DNA of 64,000 nt, taken from NCBI GenBank assembly GCA_002449265.1, contig DKCV01000015.1, forward strand, positions 1 through 64,000, in the 5' to 3' direction. A program made the translations under genes and the position numbers. Position 1 is the stretch's first letter, and every line of letters starts with the position of its first letter. This DNA comes from Caryophanales bacterium UBA6865 (lineage in GTDB: Bacteria > Bacillota_I > Bacilli_A > RFN20 > CAG-826). The notes beneath the pieces are model-generated. The model was not told the origin of the DNA. It saw only the letters and a list, made by a program, of their open reading frames with translations, and made no database searches. Shown here in pieces: positions 54,509-63,876 of the stretch.

Positions 54509-55192
54509 TTATTTTGTAAGCAAGCTCCGTATTGCTTTGATATCTTGGCCAGAAAGTCCTAAATAGTGGTAGTAGTTTTCGAATGTGCCAAAACGTTTTT
54601 CTAGACTAGATAATATAGAGGGAAGAAAGTTTTCATCTTTAAGATAATAAGAAGGCGACAAAAACAAGTTTCTACTTTTTATGTAGGCTAAATGGTCTTC
54701 TAAATCATCGTAAGACAGCAAATATTCATGATTGATATCTTTCGTAGAGACATTACAAATTAATAGGAGCAAAGATACGATAACTCCTGTTCTATCTTTG
54801 CCAGCGGAGCAATGGATTAACGTTCCTTTTCCTAAAGAGATGATTTCTTTTAATATCGGAAGCAATTCTTCTTTTGAGGTAAACATTTCTTCATAGAGAG
54901 CAAAGTTACCTTCCTTGCTTAAGGGCAGTTTTTCTCCCGCTTTGATAAAGAAGGAACAATAAGTGAAATCTTTAGAAACGCTTGTTGGGTCTATTTCTCT
55001 ATTCTTTGCACGGTGAGAACGGAGATCGATAACGTTTTTAATACCGAACTTTTGCAGGGATAATAAATCGTTTGTGCTAGATTTGCTGAGATTTCCAGAG
55101 CGGAAGATAACACCTTCTTTTATTTTGCCATAGGGAGAAAGGTAGCCACCGATATCGCGAAAATTTGGGATTGATAATATGAGCCTATTCAT
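54509..55192 (-). CDS. Tyrosine-protein phosphatase (Tyr_phosphatase3 family)
   Basis: 227 residues from ATG 55192. It opens with the family hallmark NFRDIGGY, and the catalytic P-loop is HCSAGKDRTG (CX5R). The longer frame to 55249 starts at a TTG and adds a hydrophobic stretch that is probably not translated. There is no Shine-Dalgarno; TATCAT lies 7 bases upstream, suggesting a leaderless mRNA. Proteins of this family dephosphorylate tyrosine or lipid phosphates. The substrate here is unknown. Confidence 0.88.
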   Translation of the reverse strand: MNRLILSIPNFRDIGGYLSPYGKIKEGVIFRSGNLSKSSTNDLLSLQKFGIKNVIDLRSHRAKNREIDPTSVSKDFTYCSFFIKAGEKLPLSKEGNFALYEEMFTSKEELLPILKEIISLGKGTLIHCSAGKDRTGVIVSLLLLICNVSTKDINHEYLLSYDDLEDHLAYIKSRNLFLSPSYYLKDENFLPSILSSLEKRFGTFENYYHYLGLSGQDIKAIRSLLTK

Positions 55193-55327
55193 CGCTATTA
55201 TGATAATGAAAATCGGTCTTTTCCCCAAGAACAAATCTAAGACAATCAATATTCGCGAAACAGCAAATCAAGACTTCTCACTCTTTAGAGTGAATTGAAT
55301 TAATTTCTTAGGTATAATTAGGCATTA

Positions 55328-56725
55328 ATGAGAAAAAAAGAAGATAACGCGAATTTGATTGACGAAGGTATTAAACCCAAGAAAAAGGGCAATGGTGCTT
55401 GGAAATATCTCGTTACTGTTGGTCTAGTTTTAATACTTACAGGGATTTCTCTTATCCTTTCTTTGTGGAATGCCGGGAATGGCGATATCGGAGCTGGGGG
55501 TAAGATTATCTGGAACGCTATATGCGTTGCTTCTTGGAAATGGCTTCTACTCATCTTTGCAATTGTCATACTCGCTTTTTGCATTGATGGCTTAATTCTT
55601 TTGGTCTTTTGCCGTTTATACACAAGAAAATACAAATGGCATCAGGGCTTTTTTAATTCCTTAATTGGCGCATTCTATAGTGCGGTTACCCCTGGAGCAA
55701 GTGGCGGGCAAGTGATGCAGGTGTACGTTTTGAAAAAACAAGGCGTCGAAGTTTCTAGCGCCGCCTCCATCATGGTAATGTGGTTCATTCTTTATCAAAC
55801 CAATCTTATCGCTTTTGATTTTTTGGCGATTGGAGTGGAATGGAATCGTGTGATGTCTCTTAGCTCTTTCGAATTCGCTTGGGGCGATTTTCGTCTTACT
55901 TTGCTCCCTTTAATCATCATCGGTTTCGCTTTGAATTTAGGCACATTGGTAGTTTTGGGTTTGATGAGTTATTCCCATCATTTTCATAATTTTATCCTTC
56001 ACCATGTCATTAATTTAGGGGCAAAACTTCGTCTCGTAAAAGACCCAGAAAAAAGCAGAGCGTCTCTTCGCGTTCAGGTCGAGAACTTTAAGATGGAACT
56101 TCGCCGCCTTCAAAGCAATATTCCGGTTACAATTCTTTTGTCGGTCTTCTTCCAACTCAATTTCTTTTTACGATATTCTATTCCTTATTTTTCTGCGATT
56201 TCTCTTGATGCGGTCCAAGGCCCTTTCGACATTGCTAACATGTTCCACACTTGTTTTTTGAGTGCCTTCCATCAAATGGTTACCGGCGTTTTCCCTTTGC
56301 CTGGAGGAGCTGGCGTTAGTGAGCTTTTTTTCAATAGCATTTTCCGCGATATTTTCTATCCTACGGTTTCTTCTTCTGGCGATGCGGTTCGTAGCTTTGA
56401 GGCCAATATGAACGCTGCTCAGATTATTTGGCGCTTTGCAACCTTCCATGCGGTCGTGCTTATTTCAGGATTTGTCGCTGCCTTTTATCGAAGCAGGGGA
56501 GAGGACAAAGAAGCCTTTGGCTATGTTAATCGTCAGACATTTATCAATCTTCAATTTGAGACGTATGAGATTAGAAAAGCAAGTGCTGATACCCTTTATG
56601 AAACTAGGCAATTAAGCAAGAAAAGAATACGGGCCGGTCTTAAGAATTTTGAATCGGATAAACCATTGGAAAAAAAGAAGAAACCAACAAAAAATAGTGA
56701 TTTTACGGGGGAGAAAACGGAATGA
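55328..56725 (+). CDS. Flippase-like membrane protein (UPF0104/MprF N-terminal type)
   Basis: 465 residues with about eight helices. Family marks are GAFYSAVTPGASGGQVMQVYVLKKQGV and FPLPGGAGVSELFF. Relatives translocate lipids or glycolipids. Overlapping the following glycosyltransferase by 4 bases (ATGA), it likely moves a glycolipid made by that enzyme. It has a charged cytoplasmic tail of about 80 residues. TATAAT at 55313-55318 lies 9 bases before the ATG and no ribosome-binding site is visible. Confidence 0.85.
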   Translation: MRKKEDNANLIDEGIKPKKKGNGAWKYLVTVGLVLILTGISLILSLWNAGNGDIGAGGKIIWNAICVASWKWLLLIFAIVILAFCIDGLILLVFCRLYTRKYKWHQGFFNSLIGAFYSAVTPGASGGQVMQVYVLKKQGVEVSSAASIMVMWFILYQTNLIAFDFLAIGVEWNRVMSLSSFEFAWGDFRLTLLPLIIIGFALNLGTLVVLGLMSYSHHFHNFILHHVINLGAKLRLVKDPEKSRASLRVQVENFKMELRRLQSNIPVTILLSVFFQLNFFLRYSIPYFSAISLDAVQGPFDIANMFHTCFLSAFHQMVTGVFPLPGGAGVSELFFNSIFRDIFYPTVSSSGDAVRSFEANMNAAQIIWRFATFHAVVLISGFVAAFYRSRGEDKEAFGYVNRQTFINLQFETYEIRKASADTLYETRQLSKKRIRAGLKNFESDKPLEKKKKPTKNSDFTGEKTE

Positions 56726-57897
56726 AGATCGCTATTTTTACGGATACTTATCCACCAGAAATTAACGGTGTTGCCACTTCCGCTAGGAACCTATATCGGA
56801 CTTTAAAAGCACATGGAGAAGACGTGATTGTCATCGCGACTAATCCTTTTGATAGTGAATTTTCATATGTCGATGACATCATGCGCGTTCCTGGAATTGT
56901 CATGAAAAATCTATATGGCTATATTGCTCCAAGCCCCTGGAATGAAAAATGCACCCGCTTGGTTGAAGAATTTAAGCCTGACATCATTCATATTCAAACT
57001 GACGGCATGATTGGCCAGATGGGTTTTATGCTTGCTTCCCGCTTAAATAGTGCGACAGTGTATACTTTTCACACAATGATGGAAGATTACACCTATTATG
57101 CGAATAAAGGTCATTTTGACCGCGCTCTAAAAAGTTTGGTCCGTTCTTATGTCCGCTATAAAGCAAATGAAGTAAATGAATTTATTACTCCAAGCGAAAA
57201 AATCCGTGAGTATATGCGTTCGATTAATGTTGACGCTTATGTATCCGTGATTCCGACCGGGATTGATTTTTCTTTGTTTGATCGAAATAAAATTGCGAAG
57301 GATAGAGTAAAATATCTTAAAGAAAAGCTTGGTATTAGCGATGATACGTTTGTGATTCTTTCTTTAGGGCGTGTCGCGAAAGAGAAATCGATTGATGTTT
57401 GTCTCCGCGGATATTCTCTATTCTTAAAGAAGAATCCTAAAATCAAAACCAAGATGCTCATTGTTGGGGGCGGTCCAGCGATGAATGAATTAAAAGATCT
57501 CACAAAGAAACTTGGCATTGAGGATTATACTACGTTCGCGGGTCCAGTTAACCCTGATTGTGTGCCTCCTTATTATGCGTTAGGCGATTGCTTCGTGAGC
57601 GCCTCCACTAGTGAGACTCAAGGTTTAACTTTCATGGAAGCGATGGCAAGCGACAATGTTCTATTTGCTCGTTATGACGATTCCTTAGCGGATCTGATTC
57701 ATGAAGGGGAAAACGGCTTCTTCTTTTTTGACGAGAGCGATATGGCGAAGAAGCTTGAACACATCGTTTCTTTAACCCAAGAAGAGAAAATGAATATTTT
57801 CGTTAATGCCCATGCCTCCATTGAGCCCTATTCCTTGGAGCGTTTCTATTCATCGATTATTGAGGTGTATCATCGTGCCATCAAAAAGAATTATTAA
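56722..57897 (+). CDS. GT4 family glycosyltransferase, probably diacylglycerol glucosyltransferase
   Basis: 391 residues, GT-B fold. N-terminal IAIFTDTYPPEINGVATSARNLY, central VIPTGIDFSLF, nucleotide-sugar site SASTSETQGLTFMEAMA (E-x7-E). This is the usual pattern of membrane glycolipid and lipoteichoic-acid-anchor synthases in low-G+C bacteria. It is coupled to the flippase gene (ATGA overlap) and followed in overlap by recX. GGGGGAG lies 6 bases before the start. Confidence 0.9.
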   Translation: MKIAIFTDTYPPEINGVATSARNLYRTLKAHGEDVIVIATNPFDSEFSYVDDIMRVPGIVMKNLYGYIAPSPWNEKCTRLVEEFKPDIIHIQTDGMIGQMGFMLASRLNSATVYTFHTMMEDYTYYANKGHFDRALKSLVRSYVRYKANEVNEFITPSEKIREYMRSINVDAYVSVIPTGIDFSLFDRNKIAKDRVKYLKEKLGISDDTFVILSLGRVAKEKSIDVCLRGYSLFLKKNPKIKTKMLIVGGGPAMNELKDLTKKLGIEDYTTFAGPVNPDCVPPYYALGDCFVSASTSETQGLTFMEAMASDNVLFARYDDSLADLIHEGENGFFFFDESDMAKKLEHIVSLTQEEKMNIFVNAHASIEPYSLERFYSSIIEVYHRAIKKNY

Positions 57898-58663
57898 TAT
57901 CAGTTCGGTAACTCGTGATAAGAAAGGACACTATTTGATTAAGGCAGGACCTTATTCTTTTTCATTGAACGAAAATGCTTTTACGGATGGATTTTACTAT
58001 GAAGGAAAAGAATTAAGCGAAAGTGATTTATCCTTATTAAAAGAAGAATCAAATCTCACTTTGCTTAGTGATTATGCCTATTCTCTTCTTTCTAGAAGGA
58101 ATTATTCTCGTCATGAAATCAAGGAAAAACTCCTTCAAAAAACTAATAATGAAAAATCCGTTTCTCATGTCATTAAAGAATTAGAAAAATATGGCCTACT
58201 CGATGATGAGACTTACGCGAAAGACTATAAAGAGAGTAGAGAAGCCGCTTTATATGGGAAAAACCTCATCCTCAATGAACTTCGTTACAAGAAAGGGATT
58301 TCGCCTAACATTTTAGAGAAACTTACCTTCACGCAAGAAAAAGAAAATGCGAAGAAGTATCTATTGCGCTTGTCTCGCTCTTTAACTTCTTATCCTCCTC
58401 GTGTCCGCAACGAAAAAGCGAAAAACGCTTTATGTAGACGCGGCTATTCTCTCGATACTTTTGACCCTTCTTTATTAGAAGGAGAAGAAGACAAAGTCAT
58501 CAATAAGCTGAATTTTGAAGCAAATCGCGCTTATTTGCGGTATAAAGAAAAATATAGTGATTATGAATGCTTCGCCCATTTATATTCCTTCTTATTAAGA
58601 AAAGGGTATGAACGAGATGATGTTGAAAACGCAATAAGGAGTATTAAAAATGAACATTTGTGA
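57875..58663 (+). CDS. recX: RecX regulatory protein
   Basis: 262 residues from GTG 57875, with TGAGGTG in front; it overlaps the glycosyltransferase by 23 bases. RecX repeats are visible (LSDYAYSLLSRRNYSRHEIKEKLLQK, then IKELEKYGLLDDETYAKDYKESR). RecX binds RecA filaments and limits strand exchange. The long form is typical of Bacilli. Its 3' end overlaps the yhaM start by 14 bases, so the two are coupled. Confidence 0.88.
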   Translation: MPSKRIINISSVTRDKKGHYLIKAGPYSFSLNENAFTDGFYYEGKELSESDLSLLKEESNLTLLSDYAYSLLSRRNYSRHEIKEKLLQKTNNEKSVSHVIKELEKYGLLDDETYAKDYKESREAALYGKNLILNELRYKKGISPNILEKLTFTQEKENAKKYLLRLSRSLTSYPPRVRNEKAKNALCRRGYSLDTFDPSLLEGEEDKVINKLNFEANRAYLRYKEKYSDYECFAHLYSFLLRKGYERDDVENAIRSIKNEHL

Positions 58664-59597
58664 TTTAAAAAGCGGCGACCATATCGAAAACGCCCAATTT
58701 CTCATTAGCGATCTAAAAATGTGCGTTAGTAATGGCGGAAAGCAGTATTACAACATGACGCTTCAAGATAACACTGGGAAAATTGATGCGAAAAAGTGGG
58801 AAATTTTCCCTGGTGACGAAGATGTTTTCGTGATTGGGAATGTTGTCAATTTCAAAGGGGAAGTCAATTTATACAATAATTCTTTGCAGTTTAAAGTGCT
58901 TTCCGGGGAAGTCGTTCCGACCACTCACATTGATATTGCGCGTTTTGTACAGAGCGCTCCAGAAGCTGAGAAATCTCTTGAAAACGATCTTCGCGCATTT
59001 GTTTCCTCCATTAAGGACCATGATTTGCATATGATCGTTGCCGCTTTGCTTAATGACAATAAGAACGCTTATTTATCTTATCCGGCCGCTGCAAAGAACC
59101 ATCACGCCTACGCTAGCGGGCTACTTTACCACAGTGTTTCCATGACTCGCCTAGCTGATCAAGTTTGTAAACTTTACCCAGCTTTAAATCGCGATTTATT
59201 AATTTCAGGAACAATACTTCATGATTTAGGTAAGGTAAAAGAACTCACAGGGTTGATTGCGACCCAATACACGACCGAAGGAAGACTTATTGGGCATTTA
59301 GTCATTGTAAGTGAACTCATTGACGAGAAAGCCAAAGAGCTCAATATCCATAGTGAGCAAATTCTTTTATTGAAACATATGATGCTATCGCACCATGGAA
59401 AACTCGAATATGGCGCGGCGAAACTACCAGAAACAAGAGAAGCGCTTGCTTTAGCGATGATTGATGATTTCGACGCTAAGATGGAAATCCTTCGCATTGC
59501 TTATGAAGGCGTTGCACCAGGTGAGTGGACAAATAGAATCATGGCTCTTGATGGACGTAATTTCTATAATTCTCCGTTTGTCTCTCCAAAAAAATAG
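58650..59597 (+). CDS. yhaM: YhaM-type 3'-5' exoribonuclease
   Basis: 315 residues. An N-terminal OB domain (about 1-90; MTLQDNTGKIDAKKW) is joined to an HD phosphohydrolase domain, with HHAYASGLLYHSVSMT, TILHDLGKVKEL and LLKHMMLSHHGKLEYG. YhaM degrades single-stranded RNA and DNA from the 3' end. Normal family length; last gene of the flippase-GT-recX-yhaM run, ending at a long terminator. Confidence 0.92.
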   Translation: MNICDLKSGDHIENAQFLISDLKMCVSNGGKQYYNMTLQDNTGKIDAKKWEIFPGDEDVFVIGNVVNFKGEVNLYNNSLQFKVLSGEVVPTTHIDIARFVQSAPEAEKSLENDLRAFVSSIKDHDLHMIVAALLNDNKNAYLSYPAAAKNHHAYASGLLYHSVSMTRLADQVCKLYPALNRDLLISGTILHDLGKVKELTGLIATQYTTEGRLIGHLVIVSELIDEKAKELNIHSEQILLLKHMMLSHHGKLEYGAAKLPETREALALAMIDDFDAKMEILRIAYEGVAPGEWTNRIMALDGRNFYNSPFVSPKK

Positions 59598-59600
59598 CAA

Positions 59601-59641
59601 AAAGAAAAGAGGCAAGGACTCGTTCCTTGCCTCTTTTCTTT
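59601..59641. terminator. Perfect 18-bp bidirectional terminator
   Basis: The arm at 59601-59618 pairs without mismatch with 59624-59641 around the loop CTCGT, with A and T tracts at the base. It serves yhaM on the plus strand and the HIT gene on the minus strand; its right edge overlaps the HIT stop codon. Confidence 0.92.
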
Positions 59642-60056
59642 ATTTCAAGGCTTTTCCGATATTCGATGCGAGGAGAGGAAGATCTTCTTTCGAAGTATCT
59701 TGACTTTTCATCGTAATCTGGAAACCACCTTCTCCACCGATATATCTAGGAATGACATGGACATGGAAATGAGGAACGCTTTGTCCTGCCGATTCGCCAA
59801 CATTGGTGAGAATATTTACGCCTTTAGCGCCTAGAACCTGCATTTCGGCTTGCCCGATTCTTTGAGCGACATCAAACACCTTATGCATTGTTTCTTGTGA
59901 ACAAGATAAGAAATTATCGTAATGTTTTTTCGGCATAACTAACGTATGACCTTTCGTGACTTGGGAAATATCAAGTATTGCTAAAACATCATCATCTTCG
60001 TAAACCTTGGTTGATGGTATTTCCCCATCGATAATCTTGCAGAATACATCTTTCAT
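59640..60056 (-). CDS. hinT: HIT family nucleotide hydrolase
   Basis: 138 residues with the histidine triad PHFHVHVIPRY and N-terminal CKIIDGEIPSTKVYEDDDVLAILDI. HIT proteins hydrolyse AMP-lysine or other nucleoside phosphoramidates. GGAGG is visible 7-8 bases before the ATG. Placed just after the exported-lipoprotein operon and read with it, but separated by a terminator. Confidence 0.94.
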   Translation of the reverse strand: MKDVFCKIIDGEIPSTKVYEDDDVLAILDISQVTKGHTLVMPKKHYDNFLSCSQETMHKVFDVAQRIGQAEMQVLGAKGVNILTNVGESAGQSVPHFHVHVIPRYIGGEGGFQITMKSQDTSKEDLPLLASNIGKALK

Positions 60057-60076
60057 ATTTTTGCCTCCATAAAATT

Positions 60077-60103
60077 AAAGGAGCGAGAGAACCTCGCTCC
60101 TTT
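60077..60103 (-). terminator. Intrinsic terminator after the lipoprotein pair
   Basis: AAAGGAGCGAG (60077-60087), loop of 5, CTCGCTCCTTT (60093-60103), a perfect 11-bp stem followed on the minus strand by an AT-rich tract. Confidence 0.82.
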
Positions 60104-60122
60104 ATTATAGTCTATTTAACGA

Positions 60123-61868
60123 TTAGAAGAGATCTGGGAAGGTCTTCTTGAAGTAATCGTAGACACTTTGATCGTGATAGACCAAAGCCATCTTTTTGAC
60201 AAAGTATTGATTACTGCTCTTCTTATAAGTATCAGAGCTAGAAAGTGTCGCAGCGATAGAACGAGCAACATAATCTCCAAAATATGGCTGATTCTTTAAG
60301 GCGTCGTAGTAGTTGTCTTTGTCAGTAGTGGCGAGTTTAGAACTCTTTACCGCTTCCTCGACATCAACCAAATACCAGTTGCTGGAATCGCCGATAACGT
60401 AAGGAATCTCGTTTCCGGTTTCATAAGTCTTTGGCGTGATGAGGTAGTGGCTATCGCCAGTGTTATCTGTAGCACCATTACGATACCAAACATAGCTACC
60501 ATCTTCTTTTGCTGTGCCTTTTTTATTGAGGCTATCGACTTCTTCAGAAACGCCCATATTGAAGACACGGTTTTTGATATCGCTTGGGAGGTCGGTTAAC
60601 CCTGTAGAAGTGTACCAGCCACTAACGGTGTTATCCTTTGTAAGGAGCTCTTTGTATTTGAGTTCCAAGCCATATTGATATGGATAGGCGTTGCTATTAG
60701 TGAAATCTTTGACGATGCTATCGTTATCTTCGTCCGTTTTGTTAATTTTCAAATAATCTGCAATATATCCACCGAATGTCGACTCTTTGTAGATTTTTTT
60801 AGTATATTTGTTAGTTTCAGCATCTGACCAAGACTCAGAATTCGTGAAATCGGAATCGCTAAACAAATGCCAATCGGCGTCCGTATAGATCTTTGTGATA
60901 AGAGAATCATCTATATAAGAAGAATTCTCATAGAAAATGGTCCCTTTGATCATTGAATCGAGAACGCTAAATGGGTATTTGTCGAGTTTGTTTGCTTCGA
61001 TAACTTGCTTAGCGTATTGGGCGACAAGCTGTTTTGTGGCTGCTTTATATTCGGCTTTGGTATTATCGGCGAGTTTGATGTAATTCACTTTTCTTCCGTA
61101 AGAAATACCAAGCGTGCGGTAGTTTTCACGAACTAGATATTCGCAAACTAATTCATCGCGATAGATGTCTGGGAGAACGCTCGTTTCAATATAGGAATTT
61201 TCCGTTTTTCCTTCGTCATCTTTCCCATACGTATCCCAAATATTATCGAAATAAGATCTGATGATTGAAGCGTTTTGAGCCATATCTAGGTCATCTAGAT
61301 GCTTAGAACCGTAAATTTGTTTTTTCGTTTCAACGATTTCATTTCTCTTTTTCCCTAAGGAAGAAGGATCGTTTTTCCATTGGGCGTCATAGAATTTCTT
61401 TTCCACGAACTGGCTTTCTTCTTGATATGTTGTGTTTGTCACATAGGAATAGAAAGTCTTATAGATGCGATATAAGAAATTGTTATAGATGCTCTTTAAT
61501 TTATCGGTCGAGCCTTTTCCGTCTTCTCCGTGGTAAATTTCATATTTATCAGCGATAGTTTGAAGTTTTGCTATATCGCCACTATCGATAGCAGGTTTCA
61601 ATTCGGTTAGGAAATCACCGAATACGCTCTTGCTATAAAGAACGAGGATATTATTCAAAACTTTTTCGCTATTGGAGTCACCTTCACTTACAAGAGCATC
61701 ATAAATTTGACCCATTGTATTGTTTTTGACATTATCAACATTAAGAATTTGTTGATTGTATTCACTTGAAGGAAGCTCTGCTTTTACCGTTGAACAGCCA
61801 ACCATCATGGCACCGGCAGTTAAAACGCTTAACCCAAAAACGAGTAAATTCTTCTTATTGTTTAACAT
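60123..61868 (-). CDS. Large lipoprotein, possibly a degenerate PrsA-like foldase
   Basis: 581 residues from ATG 61868 (GGAGG 12 bases ahead). A lipoprotein signal with Cys25 (MMVGCST) is followed by a largely helical, Tyr- and Ser-rich body. The late segment GWYTSTGLTDLPSDIKNRVFNMGV and then WYLVDVEEA recalls the second half of parvulin foldases, but the first half is not clear, so the family is uncertain. Its start overlaps the end of the preceding lipoprotein gene by 14 bases in another frame, so the two are co-translated and probably work together at the cell surface. Confidence 0.65.
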   Translation of the reverse strand: MLNNKKNLLVFGLSVLTAGAMMVGCSTVKAELPSSEYNQQILNVDNVKNNTMGQIYDALVSEGDSNSEKVLNNILVLYSKSVFGDFLTELKPAIDSGDIAKLQTIADKYEIYHGEDGKGSTDKLKSIYNNFLYRIYKTFYSYVTNTTYQEESQFVEKKFYDAQWKNDPSSLGKKRNEIVETKKQIYGSKHLDDLDMAQNASIIRSYFDNIWDTYGKDDEGKTENSYIETSVLPDIYRDELVCEYLVRENYRTLGISYGRKVNYIKLADNTKAEYKAATKQLVAQYAKQVIEANKLDKYPFSVLDSMIKGTIFYENSSYIDDSLITKIYTDADWHLFSDSDFTNSESWSDAETNKYTKKIYKESTFGGYIADYLKINKTDEDNDSIVKDFTNSNAYPYQYGLELKYKELLTKDNTVSGWYTSTGLTDLPSDIKNRVFNMGVSEEVDSLNKKGTAKEDGSYVWYRNGATDNTGDSHYLITPKTYETGNEIPYVIGDSSNWYLVDVEEAVKSSKLATTDKDNYYDALKNQPYFGDYVARSIAATLSSSDTYKKSSNQYFVKKMALVYHDQSVYDYFKKTFPDLF

Positions 61869-63876
61869 AGTAGCATTTTCCTCCTTTTTGCCAATTTTCC
61901 CCGCTATGGTCTTTGAAGCCAATTGCGCATACTTCGCTTAGCATCGCTTTATTTTGCGTTGCGCTTCCTTCGTAAACATCGGGAAGCTTGTAATCTCTTA
62001 AGCTATTCTGCCTTTGAAGTTTTTGGGCATATGACTTCCAGTTTTTGACCCAAGTTTGATAATTCTCGTCTTTTGTCGATTGACGTTTGGTGATGCTATA
62101 GTTGCGGATACGCTTGCCAAGCGCCTCATCGGTAAACTTAATCGAGCCATCTTCGATAAGGGATTGGAAAATGTATGTGCTAAGAGCGCTATTGTAGGTT
62201 TTCACTGCGTTAGTGATTCTTCCTTGTCTAGAAGTATAGACCGAAGATTCTTTTCCAGCGTTATAGTTCACATAAGTATCTTTGTCTTTCTTATCTGCGC
62301 CATAAGTTGGATAGCCTTCTTCACCTGGTTTGACCATGGTGTAATATTCGCTTAGCGTGCTAACGCTTTCGCTAGAAGTTCCGGCTTGTTTCACGAATTC
62401 GCCATTAAGGTCGAGACCGCTACGTTGAAGAACCATTAAATGGACTCCTTGATAGCTAGAACCGCTTCCAGCACGAACGGCAAGAACAATATTTCCGTCT
62501 TTGTCTGTTAAAACGTTTTCATTAAGGCCAACGATATTCTTTGTGTTGACTTGGAAACCTGGGAGTTTTTTATAGTCCTCTGAAACAACGCCATCCTTTT
62601 TTTCCGCGTCGTCTACTCTATTCGTATTGTAAGCAATGTCATTTGGCGTAATGACACAGACGTTGTGTTTATTAAAATATTTATTAAATAGGATGTTACG
62701 CGGATAGAAAGTGGCTTTTCCTTCATAAACGGTGTTTCCACTTTGATCAGTCGTGATATTGGCTGATTTTAGAAGTGCTTTGGCTGCGCCATAAGGAATC
62801 TGCCCGATGCCATGAGTGCCATCATCGTATTTTTCTCCATACGCAAAGAAATCATGGATGGTAGTCCCTTCGCCTGGGCCAGCTCCGAGTCTTTGATCAG
62901 TATCGATATCAGAAGCGCTCGTCGCATCTATTTTTAAGCCTGGGGTTAATGATGCAACATTCTTATCGTAATAATCTTTTTCCGCGCCAGTCGTATTTTG
63001 ATAGCCCTTGTTATAAAGAGTTTCAAAAGCATACATGCCGAGTTTGAATTCTGGAACGAGATCGCTGCTCATTACTTTGGTGGTTGGTTCATTCAATTCA
63101 CCATAAGCTTTGCCGCTAGTTTCATCATCAGAAGCGGCTTCTGCGATTTCACCAAAGGTTTCGCGGATTCCGCCTTCGCTAGAATCTCCGGCCAAACGAG
63201 TGATAGTTAATCCGAGCTTTTTTGCGTTGTCTTCACTAATCTCAGCTTGAGTGTATTCGCCATCAGCAGCGTCAACTTTCACCAAGATGTGGCGGATATT
63301 CATTGGGACTTGCTCACGGATCCAACCTTTGTTTTCGGCACCATAAGTGTCGCTTGCTTTCATGAAAAGGTCATCGGACGTTAAGCCGTCTTTCGATCCA
63401 TCGCGAATGTAGTCGAGATAGTCGTTATTGTATTTGTTCTCGAAATTTTTCTTTTCTTCTTGATAGAGGAAATGGTCATAAAGTTCATCGAGATTCTTGA
63501 CGTTATTCTTGTCGAAAATCTTCTCGAGTTCCTCTTTGTAGTTTCCACCGGCATTCTTCGCGGCTTGTTGCTGTTCGACAACGAGTCGATTGGCTTCGGT
63601 TTTTGCCACGCTGAGAGACGCTTTCATTTCTGGTTTTTCGTAATATTTACGAATGAGAACCTCGTAAACTTTGTCGAATTCGGTAGATGCGCTTTTTCCA
63701 CCGAGTTGATAGCTCTTTTCGAGGTCGCTAGCCGTGTAAGAAACGGTTGTTCCTAATGCGGTTGTATAAGTAAAAATGGTGCCATCATTTGCTTTGGTGG
63801 GCATGTTGCAAGAAGCCAAAGCAGCACAGGTGGCAGCCAACGTTACTAGACATAGAGCGGATTTAGATTTCTTCAT
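61855..63876 (-). CDS. PrsA/parvulin-like foldase lipoprotein
   Basis: 673 residues from ATG 63876 with AGGAGGAG in front; the longer frame adds residues ahead of the signal peptide. Lipid Cys23 (ALASCNM). An N-terminal helical part (about 50-190) leads to a parvulin-like core: RHILVK (195-200) and GKAYGELNEPTTKVMSSDLVPEFKLGMYAFE (about 255-285), although the usual central part is stretched. PrsA-type proteins fold secreted proteins outside the membrane. The C-terminal half is long and unassigned. First gene of a two-lipoprotein operon. Confidence 0.72.
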   Translation of the reverse strand: MKKSKSALCLVTLAATCAALASCNMPTKANDGTIFTYTTALGTTVSYTASDLEKSYQLGGKSASTEFDKVYEVLIRKYYEKPEMKASLSVAKTEANRLVVEQQQAAKNAGGNYKEELEKIFDKNNVKNLDELYDHFLYQEEKKNFENKYNNDYLDYIRDGSKDGLTSDDLFMKASDTYGAENKGWIREQVPMNIRHILVKVDAADGEYTQAEISEDNAKKLGLTITRLAGDSSEGGIRETFGEIAEAASDDETSGKAYGELNEPTTKVMSSDLVPEFKLGMYAFETLYNKGYQNTTGAEKDYYDKNVASLTPGLKIDATSASDIDTDQRLGAGPGEGTTIHDFFAYGEKYDDGTHGIGQIPYGAAKALLKSANITTDQSGNTVYEGKATFYPRNILFNKYFNKHNVCVITPNDIAYNTNRVDDAEKKDGVVSEDYKKLPGFQVNTKNIVGLNENVLTDKDGNIVLAVRAGSGSSYQGVHLMVLQRSGLDLNGEFVKQAGTSSESVSTLSEYYTMVKPGEEGYPTYGADKKDKDTYVNYNAGKESSVYTSRQGRITNAVKTYNSALSTYIFQSLIEDGSIKFTDEALGKRIRNYSITKRQSTKDENYQTWVKNWKSYAQKLQRQNSLRDYKLPDVYEGSATQNKAMLSEVCAIGFKDHSGENWQKGGKCYYVKQ

